A DNA stretch of 64,000 bases, from assembly GCF_000266905.1 (NCBI RefSeq), contig NC_018027.1, positions 4,216,001 through 4,280,000 on the forward strand, given 5' to 3'. The position numbers and the translations under genes were made by a program. The notes under the pieces are model-generated. The model was not told the origin of the DNA. It ran no database searches and saw nothing but the letters and a program-made list of their open reading frames with translations. This DNA is from Mycolicibacterium chubuense NBB4 (GTDB taxonomy: Bacteria > Actinomycetota > Actinomycetes > Mycobacteriales > Mycobacteriaceae). Shown here one piece after another: positions 40,926-50,821 of the stretch (its first letter is position 1; the number at the start of each line of letters is the position of its first letter).

Positions 40926-42709
40926 CCTGCTGATCGCAGGAAGTCCCCCGCGGCGTTCACCGCGGGAGTCGAGCTGCCGGCGTCGCTGACGAACACGGCG
41001 AGCGCGAGGTCACCGTCGATGCCCACGAACCAGCCGTGGGCGTGTTGATCATCGATGTACTCGGCGGTACCGGTCTTGCCGAGCATGCCGGGGATGTCCT
41101 GCAACTGGGTGGCCGTGCCGCCGGTGATGGTCTCGCGCATCATCGACTTGACCTGCTCGTCGACCCCGGGCGGCAGCGGCTCGGGCGCGCGGTCGGGCTT
41201 TCCGGGCCGGCCCTCGACGATCGCGGGCGCCGGTACCGTGCCACGCGCCAAGGTCGCTGCGACCAGCGCCATCCCGAACGGCGACGCGGTGACTTTCCCC
41301 TGCCCGATGCCTTCCTCGACCCGCAGGGCGGAGGTGTCGGCCACCGGCACCGAGCCGGTGACCGTGGTCATGCCCGGAGCGGTGTAGTCGATGCCCAGCC
41401 CCAGCTGCGCCGCCGCCTTGGTCAGGCCGTCCGCCGGCAGGTCGACCGCGAGCCGGCCCATCGTCGTGTTGCACGATTTCGCGAAGGCGGTGTGCAGCGG
41501 CACCTGGCCGAGGTCGAAGTTGTTGTCGTTGGGGATCTGGCGGCCCTCGATGTTCTCGGTGCCCGGGCAGGCGACCACGCTGTCGGGCGTGACCTGGCCG
41601 GCCTGCAGTGCCGCCGACACCGTCACCGTCTTGAACGTCGACCCGGGCGGATACAGCCCGGTCAGCGCGATCGCGCCCTGTTGGTCGGCGGGCGTGTTCT
41701 GGGCGACCGCCAGCAGGTTGCCCGTCGACGGCTGGATGGCCACCAGGGCCGCCGGAGTGGGCAGCGGCGCGAGCGCGTGCTCGGCGGCGCGCTGCATGCC
41801 GATGTCGAGCGTGCTGGCGATGTCGCCGACGGGCTTGGCGTCCTGCCCGCCGACGCGTTTGGTTCCGGCGTCGGTCTGCGCGGTGACCGCCCAGCCGTCG
41901 GCGGCGTCCATGCGCTGCTGCCACAGGTCCGACAGACCGGACAGCGTCGGCGAGGTCAGCGCCCGGTCGGTGGCCAGCAGCCGGGTCTGGGGCCGCAGCG
42001 TCACGTTCGCCAATGTGGACAGCTGCGGCTGAATGGGGGTCAGGTCGTCCTCGCGGAGCGTGACGGCGGTCACGGGCTTGCCTCCGGCGGCGGCGAGGTC
42101 GGCCGCCAGCGATTGCGCAGTGATCGTCGGCGCTACCGGATTCAGCAGTGCTGCAACGGCATTGACGTCCGCACCCGGCGCCACATCGACGAGCGTGACG
42201 ATGTGCTGGGTGAGCAGCTCGGCGCCGGTGCGGTCCAGCACCCGCGCCGCGGGCTGCGGGACGAGGGTGCTGTAGGACAGCGGACCTTCGTCGAGACCGG
42301 GGGCGACGGTCGCGGGAGTCCACCGGATCTTCCAGGTGTCGCCGTCCGCTTTCGCCTGGCCATCGCTGGTGTAGGACCACTCGGTGCGCTTCTGCGGCCC
42401 GAACTTCCACGTCGTCTTGAGAGTGAACGTCGCTGCGTCGTCCTGCTTCTGAGTCTTGTCGACCTCGACGTGGACGTCTTTGCCGAGACTCTCGTAGAGC
42501 TTGTTCAGCGTTCCCGACGCGGCGGCCTCATCGCTGGTCAGCGCCGCGGCGGCGGGTGCGTCCCCGCGACTGAGCGCATCGGCGAACGCATGCACGGTGG
42601 AATTCAGCCGGTCCTCGGCGTTGCTGCAGCCGGCCAGCACCAGCATGACGGCGAAGACCATCGCGAGTGAACGTGCAGATGCCGGGCCGATACGTCGCAG
42701 AGGGCTCAC
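40922..42709 (-). CDS. Penicillin-binding lipoprotein (class B, MecA-type N-domain)
   Basis: A 595-residue protein with a lipoprotein signal (VFAVMLVLAGCSNAEDR) and an NTF2-like MecA-type N-domain (FADALSRGDAPAAAALT). The transpeptidase domain follows: nucleophile Ser in PPGSTFKTV (SxxK), AKSCNTTMG (SxN) and LGKTGTAEY (KTG). It is the PBP-lipo type known in mycobacteria (Rv2864c-like), anchored on the outside of the cytoplasmic membrane and cross-linking peptidoglycan. It converges with the DUF6542 gene, overlapping by 4 bp, and follows ispH on the minus strand. In M. tuberculosis, as I recall, this gene is elsewhere. Confidence 0.92.
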   Translation of the reverse strand: MSPLRRIGPASARSLAMVFAVMLVLAGCSNAEDRLNSTVHAFADALSRGDAPAAAALTSDEAAASGTLNKLYESLGKDVHVEVDKTQKQDDAATFTLKTTWKFGPQKRTEWSYTSDGQAKADGDTWKIRWTPATVAPGLDEGPLSYSTLVPQPAARVLDRTGAELLTQHIVTLVDVAPGADVNAVAALLNPVAPTITAQSLAADLAAAGGKPVTAVTLREDDLTPIQPQLSTLANVTLRPQTRLLATDRALTSPTLSGLSDLWQQRMDAADGWAVTAQTDAGTKRVGGQDAKPVGDIASTLDIGMQRAAEHALAPLPTPAALVAIQPSTGNLLAVAQNTPADQQGAIALTGLYPPGSTFKTVTVSAALQAGQVTPDSVVACPGTENIEGRQIPNDNNFDLGQVPLHTAFAKSCNTTMGRLAVDLPADGLTKAAAQLGLGIDYTAPGMTTVTGSVPVADTSALRVEEGIGQGKVTASPFGMALVAATLARGTVPAPAIVEGRPGKPDRAPEPLPPGVDEQVKSMMRETITGGTATQLQDIPGMLGKTGTAEYIDDQHAHGWFVGIDGDLALAVFVSDAGSSTPAVNAAGDFLRSAG

Positions 42710-42727
42710 GTCCGATGAACGTACCCG

Positions 42728-43741
42728 CTAGGTGCGCGACGGCCGGATCTCCCGGGGCAGTGCGAACACCAGTGTCTCGTTGGCGGTGGTGACGGGCTGG
42801 ACGGTGTCGAAGCCGTGCTCGGCGAGCCGCTCCAGCACACCGCGGACCAGAATCTCGGGCACCGAGGCGCCGGAGGTGACACCGACGGTCGTCACACCGT
42901 CGAGCCACGCGGGGTCGATGTCGTCGGCGTAGTCGACCAGGTGCGCGGCGTCCGAGCCGGCGCCCAGCGCGACCTCGACCAGCCGCACCGAGTTCGACGA
43001 GTTGCGGGAGCCGACTACGATCACCAGCTCGCACTCCGGTGCCATCGCTTTGACCGCGACCTGGCGGTTCTGGGTGGCGTAGCAGATGTCGTCACTCGGC
43101 GGGTCCTGCAGCGTCGGGAACTTCTCCCGCAGCCGCCGCACGGTCTCCATCGTCTCGTCGACGGAGAGCGTGGTCTGCGACAGCCAGATGACCTTGTCGG
43201 GATCGCGGACCACGACGTCGTCGACGGCGTCGGGATTGTCGACGACCTGGACGTGGTCGGGCGCCTCCCCGGCGGTGCCGACGACCTCCTCGTGGCCCTC
43301 GTGGCCGATGAGCAGGATGTCGTAGTCGTCGCGGGCGAAGCGCTTGGCCTCGTTGTGCACCTTGGTGACCAGCGGGCACGTGGCGTCGATGACCTGCAGA
43401 TCACGGGCCGCGGCCGTCTCGTGCACGGTCGGTGCGACGCCGTGGGCGGAGAACACGACGATCGCGCCCTCGGGCACCTCGTCGGTCTCGTCGACGAACA
43501 CCGCGCCGGCCTTGGCCAGCGTCTCGACGACGTGACGGTTGTGCACGATCTCGTGGCGCACGTACACCGGCGCACCGTGCTTCTCCAGCGCCCGCTCGAC
43601 GGTCTCGACGGCGCGGTCGACGCCGGCGCAGTATCCGCGCGGTTCGGCCAGCAGCACGCGCTTACCGGAGACGCCACCGGCGACCGAGCCCAGCGCGGTG
43701 TGGCTGGCGCCCGGGATCCCCATGTTGACAGTCGTCGGCAT
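42728..43741 (-). CDS. ispH: 4-hydroxy-3-methylbut-2-enyl diphosphate reductase
   Basis: A 337-residue LytB/IspH (lytB2 of mycobacteria), last step of the MEP isoprenoid pathway, making IPP and DMAPP with a [4Fe-4S] cluster. The three cluster cysteines are in [23 protein letters not shown] and VGSRNSSNS region/CYATQNRQ, and the HEGHEE motif is present. The ATG at 43741 gives [13 protein letters not shown], matching the M. tuberculosis protein's start; the open frame extends upstream to 45301 only as antisense noise. It is divergent from the next gene by 54 bp. Confidence 0.95.
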   Translation of the reverse strand: MPTTVNMGIPGASHTALGSVAGGVSGKRVLLAEPRGYCAGVDRAVETVERALEKHGAPVYVRHEIVHNRHVVETLAKAGAVFVDETDEVPEGAIVVFSAHGVAPTVHETAAARDLQVIDATCPLVTKVHNEAKRFARDDYDILLIGHEGHEEVVGTAGEAPDHVQVVDNPDAVDDVVVRDPDKVIWLSQTTLSVDETMETVRRLREKFPTLQDPPSDDICYATQNRQVAVKAMAPECELVIVVGSRNSSNSVRLVEVALGAGSDAAHLVDYADDIDPAWLDGVTTVGVTSGASVPEILVRGVLERLAEHGFDTVQPVTTANETLVFALPREIRPSRT

Positions 43742-43795
43742 GACTCCAAGGGTACTTACCCGCCCGCCGCCGCGCCCAGCCGTAGGCTTAGGGCC

Positions 43796-44383
43796 ATGGC
43801 AACTGCACCGTATGGGGTCCGTCTGCTCGTGGGTGCGGCGGTGACCGCCATCGAGGAGACCCGCAAGCTGCCCCAGACCATCCTGATGTACCCGATGACG
43901 CTGGCCAGCCACATCGCGCAGCTGGTGATGAAGGTGCAGCAGGACGTCGCCGTCCTCGTCATCAAGGGCGACGAGACGCTGGAGACCATCTTCCCGCCCA
44001 GGGACGAACAGCCGGAGTGGGCGACGTTCGACGAGGATCTGGGCGGCGGCCCCGGGGGCGGCGATGTGGTCGAGCTGCCGGTGCGCGACGGCGAGCGGAT
44101 GACCGAGGGACGGTTCGCCCTGTTCAGCGGTGAACCGGACACCGCGACCGTGTCCTCCGCCCGGGACACCGACGCCAACAGCGGGTCCGGGACGTCGGAC
44201 GCGCCGGAGATCGTCGCCGAGATCGACTACGAGTCCCTGACCCTGGCCCAACTGCGCGCCCGGCTGACGTCGCTGCGCGTCTCCGACCTGGAGGCCCTGC
44301 TCGCCTACGAGGAATCGAACAAGGGCCGGGCCCCGTTCCAGACCCTGCTGGCCAACAGGATCACCCGCGCGTCGGCGAAGTGA
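43796..44383 (+). CDS. Rv1109c-like conserved protein (lipid-droplet-associated type)
   Basis: A 195-residue protein in the Rv1109c position, from the ATG at 43796. The N-terminus ([22 protein letters not shown]) and middle segment [20 protein letters not shown] are amphipathic and could bind lipid droplets or membranes; the C-terminal [22 protein letters not shown] is a conserved helical module like a Rho-N/SAP-type fold. It heads a run with xseA and xseB. The lipid-droplet link is from annotation of homologues, not shown here. Confidence 0.78.
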   Translation: MATAPYGVRLLVGAAVTAIEETRKLPQTILMYPMTLASHIAQLVMKVQQDVAVLVIKGDETLETIFPPRDEQPEWATFDEDLGGGPGGGDVVELPVRDGERMTEGRFALFSGEPDTATVSSARDTDANSGSGTSDAPEIVAEIDYESLTLAQLRARLTSLRVSDLEALLAYEESNKGRAPFQTLLANRITRASAK

Positions 44384-44401
44384 CCCGAGCGGCCTCGCCA
44401 G

Positions 44402-45646
44402 TTGGGTAACGACAGTCCGGGCCGGTCGCCGGAGAACCCCTTCCCCGTCCGTGGGGTGGCCATTCGTGTGGCGGGCTGGATCGACAAGCTCGGCGCCGTC
44501 TGGGTGGAGGGCCAGATCGCCCAGCTGACGCTGCGCCCGAACTCCAACACCGCCTTCATCACGCTGCGCGACCCGGCTGCCGACATGTCGCTGTCGCTGA
44601 CCTGCCCCCGCGATCTGGTGACCGACGCCCCGGTCAAGATGACCGACGGCACCCAGGTGATCGTGTACGGCAAGCCCAGCTTCTACACCGGTCGAGGCAC
44701 CTTCTCCCTGCGGGTCAGCGAGATCCGCGCTGTGGGTATCGGGGAGCTGTTGGCCCGCATCGAACGGCTGCGGCGGCTGCTGGATGCCGAAGGACTGTTC
44801 GACCCGCGGCTCAAGCGGCCGATCCCGTTCCTGCCCGGCACCATCGGGCTGATCACCGGGCGCGCGTCGGCCGCCGAACACGACATCGTGGCGGTGGCGT
44901 CGGGCCGCTGGCCGGCGGTGCGATTCGCGGTGCGCAACACCGTGGTGCAGGGCCCCAACGCGGTGCCCCAGATCGTCGAGGCGCTGCGAGCGCTGGACAG
45001 CAACCCCGACGTCGACGTCATCGTGCTCGCCCGCGGCGGCGGCAGCGTCGAGGATCTGCTGCCGTTCTCCGATGAGACCCTGTGCCGCGAGATCGCGCGC
45101 TGTACCACGCCGGTGGTCAGTGCGATCGGCCACGAACCGGACAACCCGCTGTGCGATCTGGTGGCCGACCTGCGGGCGGCCACGCCGACGGACGCCGCCA
45201 AGCGGATCGTGCCCGACACCGCCGCCGAGCAGGCACTGGTGGCCGACCTGCGCCGGCGCAGCGCCCGGGCGCTGCGTAACTGGGTGAACCGCGAACAGCA
45301 CGTGGTCTCGCAGCTTCGCAGCAGGCCGGTGCTGGCCCGGCCGCTGGAGGCGATCGAGGCGCGCTCAGGGGAGATCGACCGCGCGCGCACGGCCGCCCGG
45401 CGCGACATCAAGCGGTTGGTGGCCGCCGAATCGGATCGGATCGGTCACCTGTCGGCGCGGCTGACGACGCTGGGGCCGGCGGCCACCTTGGCGCGCGGAT
45501 ACGCCGTCGTGCAGTCGGTTCCGCCGTCCGGGCCGGCTCGGGTGCTGCGGTCGGTCGCCGACGCGCCGGCCGGCGCGCGGTTGCGGGTGCGGGTGTCCGA
45601 CGGAGCAGTCACAGCGATCAGCGAGGGTGTTGATGAAGCCTATTAG
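44402..45646 (+). CDS. xseA: Exodeoxyribonuclease VII large subunit
   Basis: A 414-residue protein using a TTG start at 44402. The OB-fold N-domain is [29 protein letters not shown]; the catalytic domain has [35 protein letters not shown] and [23 protein letters not shown]; a coiled-coil region and the C-terminal [15 protein letters not shown] follow. With XseB it forms ExoVII, which degrades single-stranded DNA from both ends. It overlaps xseB by 14 bp. Confidence 0.95.
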   Translation: MGNDSPGRSPENPFPVRGVAIRVAGWIDKLGAVWVEGQIAQLTLRPNSNTAFITLRDPAADMSLSLTCPRDLVTDAPVKMTDGTQVIVYGKPSFYTGRGTFSLRVSEIRAVGIGELLARIERLRRLLDAEGLFDPRLKRPIPFLPGTIGLITGRASAAEHDIVAVASGRWPAVRFAVRNTVVQGPNAVPQIVEALRALDSNPDVDVIVLARGGGSVEDLLPFSDETLCREIARCTTPVVSAIGHEPDNPLCDLVADLRAATPTDAAKRIVPDTAAEQALVADLRRRSARALRNWVNREQHVVSQLRSRPVLARPLEAIEARSGEIDRARTAARRDIKRLVAAESDRIGHLSARLTTLGPAATLARGYAVVQSVPPSGPARVLRSVADAPAGARLRVRVSDGAVTAISEGVDEAY

Positions 45647-45845
45647 TGAAATGGGGTACGAGGAGGCTCGCGACGAGCTGATCGAGGTCGTGCAGACTCT
45701 CGAGCACGGCGGGTTGGACCTCGATGCTTCGCTGAAGCTCTGGGAGCGAGGCGAACAACTCGCTAAATGCTGCGAGGAGCACTTAGCTGGAGCACGCCAG
45801 CGGATCGAGCAGGCGCTGACCGCAGGTGACGACGACGAAGGTTGA
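45633..45845 (+). CDS. xseB: Exodeoxyribonuclease VII small subunit
   Basis: A 70-residue helical protein, [53 protein letters not shown], the normal XseB pattern. It starts at ATG 45633 with GAGGG about 5 nt upstream, inside the end of xseA. Several copies coat the XseA coiled coil in the holoenzyme. Confidence 0.93.
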   Translation: MKPISEMGYEEARDELIEVVQTLEHGGLDLDASLKLWERGEQLAKCCEEHLAGARQRIEQALTAGDDDEG

Positions 45846-45879
45846 CAAGGGAAGCTCTCCGGCCCGCGGATGTCGAAAT

Positions 45880-45893
45880 TGAAACACGTTTCA
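45880..45893. promoter_or_regulatory. KstR-type box upstream of 3beta-HSD
   Basis: TGAAACACGTTTCA is a palindrome matching TnnAACnnGTTnnA at every fixed position, 14 bp before the ATG at 45908. The gene encodes a sterol-type dehydrogenase, so control by the cholesterol-catabolism repressor KstR is likely. Confidence 0.75.
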
Positions 45894-45907
45894 GTTACTC
45901 TCCCCGC

Positions 45908-47032
45908 ATGGGAGATGCATCGCTGACCACCGATCTCGGCCGCGTCCTGGTCACCGGAGGCTCCGGATTCGTCGGCGCCAACCTGGTGACCGAGCTGCTC
46001 GACCAGGGCCTCGAGGTGCGCTCGTTCGACCGGGCGCCCTCACCGCTTCCCGCCCATCCCCGACTCGAGACCGTCCAGGGCGACATCACCGACACCGACG
46101 ACGTCGCCCGCGCGGTCGGCAGCGGCACCGCCGCAGTGGACACGATCTTCCACACCGCAGCCATCATCGACCTGATGGGCGGCGGCTCGGTCACCGAGGA
46201 GTACCGGCGCCGCAGCTTCGCGGTCAATGTCACCGGTACCGAGAACCTGGTGCACGCCGCGCAGAAGGCGGGAGTGAAGCGCTTCGTCTACACGGCGTCC
46301 AACAGTGTCGTGATGGGCGGTCAACGCATCTCCGGCGGAGACGAAACCCTGCCCTACACACAGCGATTCAACGACCTCTACACCGAGACCAAGGTGGCCG
46401 CGGAGAAGTTCGTGCTGTCACAGAACGGGGTCTCGGGCATGCTCACCTGCTCGATCCGGCCCAGCGGGATCTGGGGCCGCGGCGACCAGACCATGTTCCG
46501 CAAGGTGTTCGAGAGCGTGCTCGCCGGGCATGTCAAGGTGCTCGTCGGCGGGAAGAACGTCAAGCTCGACAACTCCTACGTGCACAACCTCGTGCACGGG
46601 TTCATCCTCGCCGGTCAGCACCTCGTGCCCGGTGGGACGGCTCCTGGCCAGGCGTACTTCATCAACGACGGTGAGCCGATCAACATGTTCGAGTTCTCCC
46701 GGCCCGTCGTGGAGGCGTGTGGTCAGCCATGGCCGAGGTTCCGCGTGCCCGGCCGCCTGGTGTGGTTCGCGATGACCGTGTGGCAGTTGCTGCACTTCCG
46801 CTTCGGGCTGCCCAAGCCCCTGCTGGAACCCCTTGCGGTGGAACGGCTTTACCTCGACAACTACTTCTCGATCGCCAAGGCCCAACTCGACCTGGGCTAC
46901 CAGCCGCTGTACACGACCGAGCAGGCGCTGGAGCACTGCCTGCCCTACTACGTCGACTTGTTCCATCGAATGAAGAGTGAGTCGCACGCGCCGATGGCGC
47001 ACGCCGCGGCGCCTGTCCCGCCGGAAGGCTGA
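45908..47032 (+). CDS. 3beta-hydroxysteroid dehydrogenase / NAD-dependent epimerase family
   Basis: A 374-residue extended SDR (Rv1106c-like). Cofactor motif VLVTGGSGFVGANLVTELL, then YTASNSVVMGG with Ser and DLYTETKVAAEKFVL with the YxxxK Tyr/Lys pair, and IRPSGIWGRGD. It is expected to oxidise the 3beta-hydroxyl of cholesterol or pregnenolone-type sterols and isomerise to the 4-en-3-one, the first ring step of sterol catabolism. The ATG at 45908 lies just 3' of the KstR-type box, favouring this start over an upstream GTG at 45842. The following hydrolase overlaps its stop by one base. Confidence 0.93.
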   Translation: MGDASLTTDLGRVLVTGGSGFVGANLVTELLDQGLEVRSFDRAPSPLPAHPRLETVQGDITDTDDVARAVGSGTAAVDTIFHTAAIIDLMGGGSVTEEYRRRSFAVNVTGTENLVHAAQKAGVKRFVYTASNSVVMGGQRISGGDETLPYTQRFNDLYTETKVAAEKFVLSQNGVSGMLTCSIRPSGIWGRGDQTMFRKVFESVLAGHVKVLVGGKNVKLDNSYVHNLVHGFILAGQHLVPGGTAPGQAYFINDGEPINMFEFSRPVVEACGQPWPRFRVPGRLVWFAMTVWQLLHFRFGLPKPLLEPLAVERLYLDNYFSIAKAQLDLGYQPLYTTEQALEHCLPYYVDLFHRMKSESHAPMAHAAAPVPPEG

Positions 47033-47751
47033 TGGCGCACTTCCGCTTCACCGACAGCGGCGACGCGCGCATCCGGTTCCTCGACTCGGGCGGGGACGAC
47101 CTCGGCGCACCGGTGATCTTCGTGCCCGGGTTCACCGACATCGCCGACGACTACACCGAGGCGGTGACGGCGCTCGGCCGGCGGACGGCGGTGGTGGAGC
47201 TGCGCGGGCACGGCCGAAGCAGCGCACCGCCGGAAGGCTACGACTCCGACACGCTGGCCGCCGACGTCGCGGCGGTCGTCGACGCGCTCACCGACGGTCC
47301 GGTGCACCTGATGACGTTCTCCCGCGGCACCCCCTACGCGGTGGTCTGGGCACTGGCAAACCCCGGCCGTGTCCTGTCGCTGTCGATCGGCGACTATGTG
47401 CCCGAGGAGATCACGCTTCCCGACGATGTCATCGTCGGCTTGCTGGACGGCCGCTGGAGGGGCACCCCGGTGCACGAACGGGTCGACCGCAACGCCGGCC
47501 TGGCCACGGTGCGCGCCGCCCGCGCACAGTCGTTTTGGGAGCCGCTCGCCCGGTGGCAGCCGCCGCTGTGTGTGGTGCGCAGCCCGAACAGCCCCCTCAT
47601 CTCGGCCGCTGACTGGAGCCGGTACCGGCAGCTGTTCCCGGAGGCGCGCCTCGAGGAGTTCGCCGACTCGCCGCACGACATCTTCCGGCCCGATCGCGGC
47701 CGCTACCCGGCGCTGGTCCGAGAGCACATCGGCGCCGTCGAGTCGGGCTGA
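47032..47751 (+). CDS. Alpha/beta hydrolase
   Basis: A 239-residue alpha/beta hydrolase with VIFVPGFTDIADDYTEAV, VVELRGHGRSSAP and the nucleophile Ser in LMTFSRGTPYAVV; the C-terminal acid/His region contains FADSPHDIFRPDRGRYP. It starts within the HSD stop (TGATG), so it is co-transcribed with the steroid dehydrogenase and probably shares KstR control. Substrate unknown; ester or lactone hydrolysis is plausible. Confidence 0.85.
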   Translation: MAHFRFTDSGDARIRFLDSGGDDLGAPVIFVPGFTDIADDYTEAVTALGRRTAVVELRGHGRSSAPPEGYDSDTLAADVAAVVDALTDGPVHLMTFSRGTPYAVVWALANPGRVLSLSIGDYVPEEITLPDDVIVGLLDGRWRGTPVHERVDRNAGLATVRAARAQSFWEPLARWQPPLCVVRSPNSPLISAADWSRYRQLFPEARLEEFADSPHDIFRPDRGRYPALVREHIGAVESG

Positions 47752-47754
47752 ACG

Positions 47755-48279
47755 TCAGGGCATCGCCGGCAACGGGTGCACGTCCCCTGTGCCGCTGTTG
47801 ATCAGCGCGGCACGATCCAGCCGGGTGTGCAACGGCAGCACGTCCATCACCGCCGCCGCCACGTCGGGCAGCTGCGACAGCGTGGCCCGCGGCGCGAGCG
47901 AACAGTGCGGTAGCCACACGCCGGGGCGGTAGTGCTTGTGCAGGTCGGCACCGGCCGTCGCGACCGCCGCGACCACGCGCTGCTGGCGGGCGACGAAGTC
48001 GGCACTGACCCCGGCGGCCAGCCAGACCCGGCCCCGCCGGAACACGCCCATGCCGTCGAAGTCCAGCTCGACCGGATCGCCGTCGTCGATGCCCGCCAGC
48101 GCGGCACGCACCGCCCCGTCGTCCCATTGCCGCAACACCGCATACGACACATGCGGCAGATGTCTGCCATGGGTGTGGGACCGCAGACTCGGCACCCCGA
48201 CGCTCTCCAGCCGATCCCACAGGGACCTGACCGCGCGATCCGAACGGCGGTCGAAGAGCAGGCAGACGGCCAGCGCCAC
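47755..48279 (-). CDS. 2H phosphoesterase superfamily protein (2'-5' RNA ligase-like)
   Basis: A 174-residue protein with the paired H-x-S motifs that define 2H phosphoesterases: LPHVSYAVL and LPHCSLAPRA, about 80 residues apart. Relatives hydrolyse 2',5'- or cyclic phosphodiester bonds in RNA or nucleotides. It ends 4 bp from the convergent hydrolase. Role unknown. Confidence 0.85.
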   Translation of the reverse strand: MALAVCLLFDRRSDRAVRSLWDRLESVGVPSLRSHTHGRHLPHVSYAVLRQWDDGAVRAALAGIDDGDPVELDFDGMGVFRRGRVWLAAGVSADFVARQQRVVAAVATAGADLHKHYRPGVWLPHCSLAPRATLSQLPDVAAAVMDVLPLHTRLDRAALINSGTGDVHPLPAMP

Positions 48280-48371
48280 GCTTCCTGTATATCCGGTGAA
48301 TCCTGCCCGAATCCGCTGACCGGTGAACGGAGCCGTCCTAGGGTCGAGAAAGGATCGAACGAGGAGGCGTC

Positions 48372-49916
48372 ATGCCCGACGGAAAGCCGAACATCCTTGT
48401 CATCTGGGGCGACGACATCGGGATCTCCAACCTCAGCTGCTACAGCCGGGGCCTGATGGGGTACTTCACGCCCAACATCGATCGGATCGCCGACGAGGGA
48501 ATGCTTTTCACCGACTCCTACGGTGAGCAGAGCTGCACGGCAGGACGCTCGTCGTTCATCACAGGCCAGAGCGTCTACCGCACCGGCATGAGCAAGGTGG
48601 GCATGCCGGGCGTCGACGTCGGCCTCCAGAAGGAGGACCCGACCATCGCCGAACTGCTCAAGCCACTGGGCTACGCCACAGGGCAATTCGGCAAGAACCA
48701 CCTCGGCGACCTCAACAAGTACCTCCCGACCGCCCACGGCTTCGACGAGTTCTTCGGCAACCTGTACCACCTCAACGCCGAGGAGGAGCCCGAACACGAG
48801 GACTACCCCACCGCCGACGAGGCGCCGCTGCTGCGCACGGCGCTGTTGCCGCGCGGGGTCATCCACTCGTGGGCCACCGACGAGGACAGCGGAGAGACCG
48901 ACGAGCGCTACGGGCCCGTGGGCAGGCAGCGCATCGAGGACACCGGCCCGCTGACCAAGAAGCGGATGGAGACCATCGACGACGAGACCACCTCGGCGTG
49001 CGCGGACTTCATTCGGCGGCAGCACACGGCGGACACCCCGTTCTTCGTGTGGATGAACATGACGCACATGCATTTTCGGACGCACACCAAGCCCGAGAGC
49101 CGCGGCCAGGCCGGCCGCTGGCAGTCGCCCTACCACGACACGATGATCGACCACGACCGCAACGTGGGCACCCTGCTCGACCTCGTCGACGAGCTCGGCA
49201 TCGCCGAGGACACCATCGTCATCTACTCGACAGACAACGGCCCGCATGCCAACAGCTGGCCGGACGGCGCCACGACACCGTTCCGCAGCGAGAAGGCCAC
49301 CAACTGGGAGGGCGCCTTCCGGATCCCGGAGATGATCCGCTGGCCCGGAAAGATCAAGCCGCGCAGCGTTTCCAATGAGATCGTGCAACACCACGACTGG
49401 CTGCCCACCTTCCTGGCCGCCGCAGGTGAGCCGGACATCGTCGACAAGCTCAAGGCCGGCCACACCATCGGCGAGATGACGTACAAGGTGTGCATCGACG
49501 GCTACAACCTGCTGCCGTACCTGACCGGTGAGGTCGACAAGAGTCCCCGCCGCGGCATGATCTACTTCTCCGACGACGGCGACGTGCTGGGAATCCGTGC
49601 GGAGAACTGGAAGATCGTGTTCATGGAGCAACGCTGCCCGGGCACCCTGCAGGTGTGGTTCGAACCGTTCACGCCGCTGCGCGCGCCCAAGCTGTTCAAC
49701 CTGCGGACCGATCCCTTCGAACACGCCGACGTCACGTCGAACACGTACTGGGACTGGCTGATCGACCGGCTGTATCTGATGTTCTACGGCTCCGCGATCG
49801 TCAATCGGTTCCTCGAGACGTTCAAGGAGTTCCCGCCGCGCCAGGAGCCGGCGACGTTCACCATCAACCACGCGGTCGCTGAACTCGAGAACTTCCTCGC
49901 CACCCGCGGCGGGTGA
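48372..49916 (+). CDS. Arylsulfatase (type I, formylglycine-dependent)
   Basis: A 514-residue sulfatase with an AGGAGG ribosome site before ATG 48372. The metal site opens in IWGDDIGISNLS, and the formylglycine motif is Cys55 in SCTAGRSSF (C-x-A-x-R). YSTDNGPHANSW supplies the second metal Asp-Asn; the C-terminal part is the usual substrate domain. No signal peptide is seen, so it acts in the cytosol. It starts a three-gene operon with a HAD phosphatase and a formylglycine-generating enzyme, which would activate it. Substrate: a sulfate ester, not known. Confidence 0.94.
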   Translation: MPDGKPNILVIWGDDIGISNLSCYSRGLMGYFTPNIDRIADEGMLFTDSYGEQSCTAGRSSFITGQSVYRTGMSKVGMPGVDVGLQKEDPTIAELLKPLGYATGQFGKNHLGDLNKYLPTAHGFDEFFGNLYHLNAEEEPEHEDYPTADEAPLLRTALLPRGVIHSWATDEDSGETDERYGPVGRQRIEDTGPLTKKRMETIDDETTSACADFIRRQHTADTPFFVWMNMTHMHFRTHTKPESRGQAGRWQSPYHDTMIDHDRNVGTLLDLVDELGIAEDTIVIYSTDNGPHANSWPDGATTPFRSEKATNWEGAFRIPEMIRWPGKIKPRSVSNEIVQHHDWLPTFLAAAGEPDIVDKLKAGHTIGEMTYKVCIDGYNLLPYLTGEVDKSPRRGMIYFSDDGDVLGIRAENWKIVFMEQRCPGTLQVWFEPFTPLRAPKLFNLRTDPFEHADVTSNTYWDWLIDRLYLMFYGSAIVNRFLETFKEFPPRQEPATFTINHAVAELENFLATRGG

Positions 49917-50821
49917 GCGTGGCCGAACTCGGATTCTGGACCGACGGAGCGGCGAAGTCGGCGATCCTGCGCTTCGTGGATCGGGCGGTCGCCGACGTAG
50001 CACCCGAGGAGCGGGTCGCCGTCTTCGACAACGACGGCACGCTGTGGTGTGAGAAGCCGGCGTACATCCAGCTGGATTTCCTGATCCGCCGGCTCGCCCA
50101 GATGGCGCGTGAGGACTCGGCCCTGACCGCCAAGCCCGCCTTCCGGGCGGCGCTCGAGGAGAATCTCGCGTGGTTCGGCGACGCCGTCACCAGGCACTAC
50201 CAGGGCGATGACTCGCAACTCGAAGAGCTTGCCGGAGCGGTACTTTCCGCGAACGCGGCCATCAGCGTCGACGAACACGCCACCAGGGTGAAGGCGTTCT
50301 TCGAGCAGACCACGCATCCCACGCTGGGGCGGCCCTACACCGCATGCGGTTACGCGCCGATGATCGAGCTGCTGCGATATCTGGAAGCACACGGATTCAC
50401 CAACTACATCGCGTCCGGAGGCGGCCGGGACTTCATGCGGCCGGTCACGGGCGCGATGTACGGCATCCCGCCGGAACGGGTGATCGGCAGCTCGGTCGGA
50501 TTGGTCTATCGGGACGGCACCCTGGTGACGACGGCGCAGCCGGAGTTTTTCGACGACGGCCCCGTCAAGCCGGTCAGGATCTGGGGCCGCACGGGGCGCC
50601 GGCCGATCTTCGCGGCTGGCAACTCCAACGGCGACATCGAGATGCTGCAGTTCACCGACTCCGGTCCGCAGCCCTCCCTGTCGCTGCTGGTGCGCCATGA
50701 CGACGCCGACCGCGAATTCGACTACACCGCAGGTGCGGAGAAAGCGCTGGGACTCGCCGACACCAGCGGCTGGACGGTGGCCAGCATGCGCAACGACTGG
50801 GCACAGGTCTTCTGTGAGTGA
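49913..50821 (+). CDS. HAD superfamily phosphatase
   Basis: A 302-residue HAD hydrolase. Motif I is VAVFDNDGTLWCEKP (nucleophile Asp), motif II Ser in NYIASGGGRDFMRPV, and motif IV-like GNSNGDIEML near 240. It lacks a signal peptide. The GTG start overlaps the sulfatase stop by 4 bp (GTGA). It is an unusual partner for a sulfatase; a phosphorylated sulfo-sugar or phosphoserine-like product is possible but unproven. Confidence 0.88.
   Translation: MSVAELGFWTDGAAKSAILRFVDRAVADVAPEERVAVFDNDGTLWCEKPAYIQLDFLIRRLAQMAREDSALTAKPAFRAALEENLAWFGDAVTRHYQGDDSQLEELAGAVLSANAAISVDEHATRVKAFFEQTTHPTLGRPYTACGYAPMIELLRYLEAHGFTNYIASGGGRDFMRPVTGAMYGIPPERVIGSSVGLVYRDGTLVTTAQPEFFDDGPVKPVRIWGRTGRRPIFAAGNSNGDIEMLQFTDSGPQPSLSLLVRHDDADREFDYTAGAEKALGLADTSGWTVASMRNDWAQVFCE

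Noticed and set aside
42728..45301. An 857-codon extension of ispH
   Set aside because: The extra residues lie antisense to xseA and the Rv1109c-like gene; the IspH N-terminus at 43741 matches homologues.
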